From assembly GCA_902497095.1 (NCBI GenBank), contig CABVDD010000047.1, positions 1 to 14,655 on the forward strand: DNA of 14,655 nucleotides, given 5' to 3'. Under the pieces are notes generated by a model. It saw only the letters and a program-made list of their open reading frames with translations, was not told where the DNA came from and did no database searches. Positions 9,175 through 14,655 of the stretch are shown here, one piece after another. The stretch's first letter is position 1, and each line of letters begins with the position of its first letter. A program made the position numbers and the translations under genes. The DNA is from an uncultured Faecalicoccus sp. (GTDB lineage Bacteria; Bacillota_I; Bacilli_A; Erysipelotrichales; Erysipelotrichaceae).

Positions 9175-10611
9175 CTATAATTCTGAACCATTGGTTTCAA
9201 TTACGTGTTTATACCAATAAAAACTATCTTTTTTATATCTTCTACCACTACCTTTTCCATCATTATCTAAATCGACATAAATAAAACCATATCGCTTATC
9301 CATTTCACCTTGCGAACAACTAATAATATCAATTGGGCCCCAAGATGCATAGCCAAAACAATTCACTCCATCTTGAATTGCTTCTTTTAATGATTTCAAA
9401 TGCTCTTTAAGATAATTAATCCTATATTGATCATGAATTTTACCATTTTCAAATGTATCAAAAGTGCCTAAACCGTTTTCTCCTATAAAAATCGGTTTTT
9501 GCCATCGATCCCAATATACATTTAATAAATACCTTAAGCCCGTTGGATCAATGGACCAGCCATACACACTCTTTGACAATAAAGAATTTTCTTCTAATCC
9601 CTTTTCTTCACTGAAAATGGCTGTGCAATAATAACTAAAAGAGAAAAAATCAGATGGATTTTCTTTCAACAAGGCTAAATCTTGTTCTTGCATATGAAGG
9701 TTAAACTTATGTTCTTTAAAAAAACGCCAAGCATATCCTGGGTATTCTCCTCTTAAAAGAACATCACCATAGAAAAATTGATTCATTTCATTATGTTGAT
9801 AACAGGCTAAAGCATCCTCTGGTAAACATGTTTTAGGATAGGTAAATTTACAGCCATTCATAACACCAATCTGTATATCATATTTTAGTGATTTTGCATA
9901 TTTTTTTATCATAGCATTGGCCACAAATTGATGATGTAACGATTGATAACGTGCCTCTAACATATCTTCATGCGTATTCAAAGCTAAACCTAATCCAGGG
10001 AAATCAGCACCCCAACCAAAACTATTGATTTGATTCATAACAATCCAATATTTAACTCGATTTCCATATCGATCTAACAAGACTTTTGCATATCGATAAA
10101 AGAGATCAATTAGCTTTCTGTTGTACCATCCACCATATTTTGTAACTAAATGAATTGGCATTTCATAGTGTGATATCGTTATGATTGGTTCCATTCCGTC
10201 TTTGATGATTTCATTGATTAAATTATCATAAAATTTAAGTCCTTCTTCATTTGGAGTATTCTCATCTCCTTTCGGGAAAATTCTTGTCCATGCAATAGAT
10301 GTTCTAAAGCATTTAAATCCCATTTCTTTCATCAAGGCTAAATCCTCTTTATAATGATGATAAAAATCAATTCCTCTTCGTCTTGGATAGTTTCCTTCTT
10401 TATCTTCAATATGCCGTTGGATATCCTCTAAAGTATGTTTAAAATTGAAAACAGTTTTTCGATCATACTCTTTAGGTAATTCTTCTATATCAGCAACACT
10501 GATACCTTTTCCCCCAATATTCCAAGCACCCTCACATTGATTTGCAGCAACAGCGCCACCCCATAAAAATTCTTTAGGAAATTCGGTTGGAACTTTACTA
10601 TATGTATTCAT
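9175..10611 (-). CDS. GH1 6-phospho-beta-glycosidase with Gln at the acid/base site
   Basis: This cytoplasmic enzyme would split phosphorylated beta-glycosides delivered by the adjacent PTS. GH1 hallmarks: FLWGGAVAANQCEG near the N-terminus (Q25), RTSIAWTRIFPKG (103-115), SHYEMP (147-152), nucleophile E378 in FIGENG, and SWGPIDIIS followed by EMDKRYGFIYVD with S433, K439 and Y441, the set that binds the 6-phosphate in 6-phospho-beta-glucosidases. At 478 aa it has full length. The unusual point is KYWIVMNQIN (187-196): the general acid/base Glu of the usual NEIN/NEP is Gln194 (codon CAA). This may mark a subfamily or a different leaving group, as in plant myrosinases. The ATG overlaps the EIIA stop by 4 nt (ATGA), and a terminator follows. 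The exact sugar substrate cannot be read from the sequence. Confidence 0.92.
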   Translation of the reverse strand: MNTYSKVPTEFPKEFLWGGAVAANQCEGAWNIGGKGISVADIEELPKEYDRKTVFNFKHTLEDIQRHIEDKEGNYPRRRGIDFYHHYKEDLALMKEMGFKCFRTSIAWTRIFPKGDENTPNEEGLKFYDNLINEIIKDGMEPIITISHYEMPIHLVTKYGGWYNRKLIDLFYRYAKVLLDRYGNRVKYWIVMNQINSFGWGADFPGLGLALNTHEDMLEARYQSLHHQFVANAMIKKYAKSLKYDIQIGVMNGCKFTYPKTCLPEDALACYQHNEMNQFFYGDVLLRGEYPGYAWRFFKEHKFNLHMQEQDLALLKENPSDFFSFSYYCTAIFSEEKGLEENSLLSKSVYGWSIDPTGLRYLLNVYWDRWQKPIFIGENGLGTFDTFENGKIHDQYRINYLKEHLKSLKEAIQDGVNCFGYASWGPIDIISCSQGEMDKRYGFIYVDLDNDGKGSGRRYKKDSFYWYKHVIETNGSEL

Positions 10612-10931
10612 GATTGAATTCTCCTATATAAGTTAATCATCCGTTTCATGATTCTATATTCACTTTGAATCGTCATCATCGTATCTTGAGCGTGAATAAA
10701 TAATACTGTTAATTGGGGTTGATCTTCCTCAATTGCACTTTGAATCATTTTTGTTTGAATTTTGTGTGCTTCCGTTAATTTATCAAACCCTTTTTTCATT
10801 AACTCTTCACTTTTGTTAAAATCATTTTCCTCTGCCACATCCATTGCCTCTTCAAACAATTCATGGGCATCCCCTGATAATAATATAATTTTCATAGATA
10901 AATTATTCATCATATCCAATGTTTCTGACAT
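10608..10931 (-). CDS. PTS lactose/cellobiose-family EIIA
   Basis: This soluble phosphocarrier passes phosphate from HPr to EIIB. The 107-aa all-helical protein matches family length. The phosphorylated His is H80 in LFIHAQD, and D83, three residues on, corresponds to the conserved Asp at the centre of the EIIA trimer. The N-terminal stretch LSGDAHELFEEAMD (18-31) is the usual family start, and KKGFDKLTEAHKIQT (47-60) the usual middle. It lies 11 nt after EIIC with AGGAGT as ribosome binding site overlapping the EIIC stop, and overlaps the glycosidase gene by 4 nt, so it is translationally coupled. Confidence 0.95.
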   Translation of the reverse strand: MSETLDMMNNLSMKIILLSGDAHELFEEAMDVAEENDFNKSEELMKKGFDKLTEAHKIQTKMIQSAIEEDQPQLTVLFIHAQDTMMTIQSEYRIMKRMINLYRRIQS

Positions 10932-10942
10932 TTTGTTTACTC

Positions 10943-12184
10943 CTATTCCTTAATGTTTTCTTCTGATTCTTCCTTTAAACACTGATTATCATAAACTTTG
11001 AAGAATGGATAATAAATAATCCACGATATTGCAAAAAGAACCAAACACAAAATCGCTCCTGAAATTGAACCTGTAGAGAAATAAGCAAATATAGGTTTTG
11101 GTAAATACCACAGTTGGAATACAGATGTTGGTAATGGGACCAATCCAAGTTTAAATACAAACCATGTAATAATTGGAATCACCAAACCACAAATCCACAT
11201 TGGTAACATCAAAATTGCATTAAAAGCAACTGGTGTTCCATATACTAATGGTTCATTGATATTAAATATACTTGGTACTAAACAAGTTTTCCCCATCACT
11301 CTTAACCTTTGTGACTTTGACATAAATGCCATCATTATCGCTAGAGCCAACGTAGCTCCACCACCTCCGATTGTCATAATCCATGTAACTTCATAGCAAT
11401 GAATATGAGTTGCTGCTTCACCAGCTGCTGCAGCTGCAATATTCGCATCAATTCCTGTAAGCGCAATAACTGACATAACACCATATAAACACCAAGTAGA
11501 AATACCAAAGGAATATAAGAAAGCCATTGAAAGAAAATTAATTAAAACAAATCCCCAGAATGTTTCACCAAAATTCACAAGTGGCAAAAAGAAATCATTG
11601 ATTGCGTGTAATAAATTGATGTTTAATACAGATGTTAAGATCCATCCTACAAACATACAAAATAAAATCGGAATCAAAGTGTCGAACCAAACAGTAACAA
11701 AATCTGGAATAGGGCTATCTTCTTTAAATAATTTCAAACGACTAAAAGTCGACATCACAGCTCCAACAAATATGCCAGTAACAATGGCAGCAATCATTCC
11801 ACCAGAGCCTAATGCATTGAATTCAATTGAAAAAATATCATCTGAAATTTCTGGACATATTGCCATAATAAATAAGGAAATTCCAGCTAAACCAGCTTGA
11901 TTTCTCGTTCGCTTATGATCTTTTTTCTCCATGATAAAAGCTGGAATTAAAAATGCTAGGAAAAGAGATAATAAACTAAAAGAAAAACTGGCAAAACCAC
12001 TACATTCTGGAAAACTAGGAAATGCTTCTCGAATCGTATCCAAAATCGTTCCTATTGTTCCAATAAAAATAAGTGGCATAGTTGTAAGAATTGCATCTTG
12101 TACTGCAGCAACATATGCGTTTTGGGTTATTTTATTTAATTTTGGTGCTAAAACTTCCGATACAAAATCCATAAATTTATTCAT
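10943..12184 (-). CDS. PTS lactose/cellobiose-family EIIC permease
   Basis: This membrane subunit carries the beta-glucoside across the membrane as EIIB phosphorylates it. It is a 413-aa, strongly hydrophobic protein with about ten membrane segments. The N-terminus NKFMDFVSEVLAPKL and ILTTMPLIFIGTIGTIL are typical of the cellobiose EIIC family. The substrate-site signature FNINEPLVYGTP (307-318) is intact, with E311 corresponding to the conserved Glu of ChbC-type carriers. A Gly-rich loop IGGGGATLAL (272-281) and THIHCYEVTW (259-268) form the other conserved region. The C-terminal tail is short and acidic. The start overlaps the EIIB stop by 4 nt (ATGA). Substrate choice (cellobiose, other beta-glucosides, oligosaccharides) cannot be decided here. 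Confidence 0.95.
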   Translation of the reverse strand: MNKFMDFVSEVLAPKLNKITQNAYVAAVQDAILTTMPLIFIGTIGTILDTIREAFPSFPECSGFASFSFSLLSLFLAFLIPAFIMEKKDHKRTRNQAGLAGISLFIMAICPEISDDIFSIEFNALGSGGMIAAIVTGIFVGAVMSTFSRLKLFKEDSPIPDFVTVWFDTLIPILFCMFVGWILTSVLNINLLHAINDFFLPLVNFGETFWGFVLINFLSMAFLYSFGISTWCLYGVMSVIALTGIDANIAAAAAGEAATHIHCYEVTWIMTIGGGGATLALAIMMAFMSKSQRLRVMGKTCLVPSIFNINEPLVYGTPVAFNAILMLPMWICGLVIPIITWFVFKLGLVPLPTSVFQLWYLPKPIFAYFSTGSISGAILCLVLFAISWIIYYPFFKVYDNQCLKEESEENIKE

Positions 12185-12510
12185 ACTTTACCTCCACTTT
12201 TAAATTTTTCAATAATAAAATCAATAATTCCATTACCATTTAAGCTGCCATAAATTCTTTGATCAATAACATATACAGGAACATTTCCGTGATTTTTACA
12301 ATATTCTTCTTTGTCTTTAAGCATATATTTTAAGTGTGGACCAAGCAGAAGCATATCAATATCATCAATATATTCACTTAGCTCCGAATCACTTCGCGCA
12401 ATTACTGAATATTCATTGGACAAATCTCTAGCTTTCAGCGCCTGACGAACATTTTTAGCCAAAAATCCACTGGATGCACCTGCACCACAGATTATTAATA
12501 CTTTTTTCAT
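12181..12510 (-). CDS. PTS lactose/cellobiose-family EIIB
   Basis: This soluble phosphotransfer domain takes phosphate on Cys8 from EIIA and gives it to the incoming sugar. The 109-aa protein starts KKVLIICGAGASSGFLAKNV with the active Cys followed by the phosphate-binding loop. The later IDMLLLGPHLKYML (residues 52-65) and VPVYVIDQRIYG (77-88) fit the family fold. It is the first gene of the PTS operon, with an AAGGAAGAG ribosome binding site before ATG 12510, and overlaps EIIC by 4 nt. The order EIIB, EIIC, EIIA, glycosidase is that of lic-type operons. Confidence 0.95.
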   Translation of the reverse strand: MKKVLIICGAGASSGFLAKNVRQALKARDLSNEYSVIARSDSELSEYIDDIDMLLLGPHLKYMLKDKEEYCKNHGNVPVYVIDQRIYGSLNGNGIIDFIIEKFKSGGKV

Positions 12511-12598
12511 ACATTCTCTTCCTTTCTTTGATAAAGCGAAACAAAATATGAGCTATAACTAGTATTTGACTTATCATCTTGCTTCTTATTTCAACTTC

Positions 12599-12627
12599 AT
12601 TAAATGATAGATAAAACATTATTACAA
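12599..12627 (-). promoter_or_regulatory. Putative promoter of the PTS operon
   Basis: The minus strand has TTGTAA (12627-12622), a 17-bp spacer and TTTAAT (12604-12599), matching 4 of 6 and 5 of 6 consensus bases. The transcript would have a leader of about 80 nt before the EIIB ATG. The weak -35 suits a promoter that needs an activator. No clear catabolite-repression site was seen nearby. Confidence 0.5.
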
Positions 12628-12637
12628 ATAATTAATA

Positions 12638-12653
12638 TTCACTTTTCAGTGAA
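12638..12653. promoter_or_regulatory. Inverted repeat, candidate operator for the LicR-type regulator
   Basis: TTCACT (12638-12643), four bases, then AGTGAA (12648-12653) is a perfect 6-4-6 inverted repeat. It ends about 11 bp upstream of the proposed PTS -35 (near -50 of that start) and about 10 bp before the proposed -35 of the divergent regulator. That position suits binding by an activator of the PTS operon that may also control its own gene. Function is inferred from position only. Confidence 0.5.
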
Positions 12654-12663
12654 AGAAAAATAA

Positions 12664-12692
12664 TTGAATGGATTAAAGTATATAATTAAAAT
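12664..12692 (+). promoter_or_regulatory. Putative promoter of the regulator gene
   Basis: TTGAAT (12664-12669), a 17-bp spacer and TAAAAT (12687-12692) form a good sigma-A pair that would start transcription near 12699, just before ATG 12717. A perfect TATAAT at 12681-12686 is also present but has no -35 at a proper distance. Confidence 0.5.
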
Positions 12693-12716
12693 GATATTGT
12701 AGAGTAGGTATAAATT

Positions 12717-14600
12717 ATGAATTCAAAAAAAGAAACTTTATTGTCTTATTTATATAATCATTCAACCTGGTCTTCTCGAAATGATTTAAGTAATTTTTTA
12801 AACGTGTCTACACGTCAAGTAACAAACTATATCAATGAAATCAATAAAAACGAAACCATAGTTTTATCATCGAATAAGGGATATAAAATAAACCCTAAAT
12901 TTATTGGAAAAAATGTATCTATCGATAATTCTGATAGTATTGAAAATCGCAATAATAAGATTTTAATAACTCTTTGTAATTTTTGTAATGGTATTAATCT
13001 TTATGATTTAGCAGAAAAATATTTTATTTCTTATTCTTTGATGGAATCAATTATTTATAATTTAAAGCATTCTTTTGAAACTTTTCATATACAGCTCCAA
13101 AAAAAAGGTGAAATTGTTTCTCTTCAAGGTAAAGAAATGGACATTCGAAGATTTGAAACCATTCAAATATATAAAAACAGCTTAGAAAAGTTCAGAGAAT
13201 ATCAGTTTGCCAATGACTTAATACCAATCAACAAGATTAAAAAAATTTTAAAACTCAATGATATATTCATTAATGATTACTCTTTATCACTTTTGGTACT
13301 AAATCTAAATGTCATGATAGATAGAATAACTAAAGGGTATTTAATCAAAAATCGAAAACAAGAAACATGTGATATATCAGATAATTATAAAAATTCTCTT
13401 GATGATCTCGTATACTTTATAAAAAAACAATTAAATATTCATATATCTAATAGTGAAAAAAGATGGATCAATGAAATGTTAATATCTTTATCAACTCCTT
13501 ATGATCCCGAAAAAATAAACATCAAAAACATTGAAAACTATGTCGAAAAGAAATATATACAAATTACGAATGAGATTCTTGATCAAGTAAAAATTAATTT
13601 CCCTATCGTTTCTTTTGACGATGACTTTCAAATTCGTTTTACGATCCATATTCGAAATTGCTTCTTACAAAAAGATTTTGAAGCCTATAATATTGATAGT
13701 CTAACAAAAAGAATAAAATATTCATATCCTTTAATCTATGATGTTTCTGTTTTTATTGCGAGCTACTTGGAACAAAACTATGCTTTATCCATGACGCAAA
13801 ATGAAATAACATACATAGCTTTCCATATATGTTCATCTTTAAGTGATTTTTCTGAATATAAAGTAACTATTACATATATTTACTCAGATTATTGGAGTTA
13901 TCATAAAAAAGTATTAGATACTTTAATGAGTTCCATTGACGAAAAAGCTATTATAAAAGAATCTGTTTCAATATCTGATTATAGCCCGGCATTATACCAT
14001 AGTGATCTTATCGTTACCGATTCAAATGCAGAGTTTCCTGAGCCATGTGTGCATGTTTCACTATTACCATCAAAAGAAAATATAAAAAGAGTTTTCTTTA
14101 TGGTAGAAAACCTCTATCGAAAAAAACAATATAATTTCTTTTATAATAATTTTCTACGTTTTTTCTCAAAAGATTGTTTTTTGTTCTACAATGAAAAGAA
14201 TCATAAAGAGTTAATTAAAAATATGTGCTCAATAGCATATGAAAAAGGACTCATCGATGAATACTTTTTAGAAGATGTTTTAAAAAGAGAAAAATTGTCA
14301 AATACTGTATTTAATACGGTTGCAATCCCACATAGTTTAAGCGTTAATTCAAAAAAAACCTTTATTTTTATTGCAATTCCTAAATATCCTCTTTTATGGG
14401 GAAAAAGTAAGCCTAAAGTAAAACTAGTTGTTATGCTTGGTATCAATTTAGAAGACAGAAAAACCTTTTCACATATATATGATTTTATGGTTGATATATT
14501 ATCTAATACAAACAATATCAATATTCTATGCAAATCTAAAAATTTTAATGATTTCATTAATAATTTAAATAATATCGCTAAAAACTATAATCAGTTTTAA
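12717..14600 (+). CDS. LicR/MtlR-type PRD transcription activator
   Basis: This regulator reads the PTS state through phosphorylation and most likely activates the adjacent PTS operon. Domains: N-terminal winged HTH (about 5-58, SRNDLSNFLNVSTRQVTNYI), second HTH-like region (about 85-140), PRD1 (about 170-275), PRD2 (about 285-380), EIIB-like domain (about 381-470) and EIIA-like domain (about 475-625). PRD2 keeps H311 (FTIHIRN) and H370 (IAFHICSS), and the EIIA-like domain keeps H539 (VAIPHS). PRD1 has N196 where the first His is usual and no clear second His. The EIIB-like domain has no Cys at its start (ITYIYSDYW). The N-terminal HTH marks it as a DNA-binding activator and not a BglG-type RNA antiterminator. 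It is divergent from the PTS operon, and 627 aa is normal for the family. The ribosome binding site (AGTAGG) is weak. Confidence 0.92.
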   Translation: MNSKKETLLSYLYNHSTWSSRNDLSNFLNVSTRQVTNYINEINKNETIVLSSNKGYKINPKFIGKNVSIDNSDSIENRNNKILITLCNFCNGINLYDLAEKYFISYSLMESIIYNLKHSFETFHIQLQKKGEIVSLQGKEMDIRRFETIQIYKNSLEKFREYQFANDLIPINKIKKILKLNDIFINDYSLSLLVLNLNVMIDRITKGYLIKNRKQETCDISDNYKNSLDDLVYFIKKQLNIHISNSEKRWINEMLISLSTPYDPEKINIKNIENYVEKKYIQITNEILDQVKINFPIVSFDDDFQIRFTIHIRNCFLQKDFEAYNIDSLTKRIKYSYPLIYDVSVFIASYLEQNYALSMTQNEITYIAFHICSSLSDFSEYKVTITYIYSDYWSYHKKVLDTLMSSIDEKAIIKESVSISDYSPALYHSDLIVTDSNAEFPEPCVHVSLLPSKENIKRVFFMVENLYRKKQYNFFYNNFLRFFSKDCFLFYNEKNHKELIKNMCSIAYEKGLIDEYFLEDVLKREKLSNTVFNTVAIPHSLSVNSKKTFIFIAIPKYPLLWGKSKPKVKLVVMLGINLEDRKTFSHIYDFMVDILSNTNNINILCKSKNFNDFINNLNNIAKNYNQF

Positions 14601-14655
14601 TTAGATTAAATAGCTAATTTTACAGAGTAACTGGTGAATGTAATAGACAACTCCA

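Noticed and set aside
12511..12716. RNA antiterminator hairpin (RAT) of BglG type
   Set aside because: No terminator-like hairpin with a T-run is seen in the PTS leader, and the regulator has an N-terminal DNA-binding HTH instead of an RNA-binding CAT domain.
14601..14655. Terminator after the regulator gene
   Set aside because: I found only a short AT-rich pairing (TTAGATTAAATAGCTAA) without a T-run, too weak to call.

Overview
The window is AT-rich DNA from a low-GC Gram-positive bacterium (Bacillota). Shine-Dalgarno sites are of the GGAGG type, TTG and GTG starts occur, TGA is a true stop, and both gene blocks have Firmicute-type architecture. Erysipelotrichia or a related gut/oral lineage is a guess from overall look, not something the sequence proves.

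Left edge (1-338): the 3' end of a plus-strand gene resembling the C-terminus of Rpn/PD-(D/E)XK transposase-like nucleases, closed by a hairpin that lies between two converging transcripts.

Central block (343-9051, all minus strand): a type I restriction-modification operon in the order hsdM, a 273-aa HEPN-like gene, hsdS, a third half-HsdS, a 388-aa gene of unknown function, hsdR. A promoter is proposed at 9023-9051. Three things stand out. First, hsdS carries a 14-unit tetranucleotide tract (AAGC on the coding strand) at its 3' end. In the allele shown, translation stops just after the tract, giving a complete two-TRD HsdS of 435 aa. Gain of one unit or loss of two would fuse it in frame to the downstream third TRD, giving about 638 or 634 aa. 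Second, the central conserved region of the same gene holds three exact 12-bp units coding for a TAEL-type repeat, the element that sets the spacer length in the EcoR124 family. Third, hsdR has a single in-frame TAA at 628-630. Beyond it, 94 more codons of clearly HsdR-like C-terminus continue in the same frame to 343, so the nuclease/motor subunit is truncated in this sequence. Together this suggests a methyltransferase of switchable specificity whose restriction arm may be weakened or lost, with two extra proteins embedded in the operon.

Right block (9118-14600): a minus-strand PTS operon (EIIB, EIIC, EIIA of the lactose/cellobiose family, then a GH1 6-phospho-beta-glycosidase) ending in a clear intrinsic terminator. 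A plus-strand LicR-type regulator (HTH, two PRDs, EIIB-like and EIIA-like domains) is divergently transcribed. Gene order matches the licBCA-plus-glycosidase layout. The 206-bp divergent spacer holds a promoter for each direction and a 6-4-6 inverted repeat between them. The glycosidase has Gln where the GH1 acid/base Glu normally sits. The last 55 bases (14601-14655) show nothing I can name.
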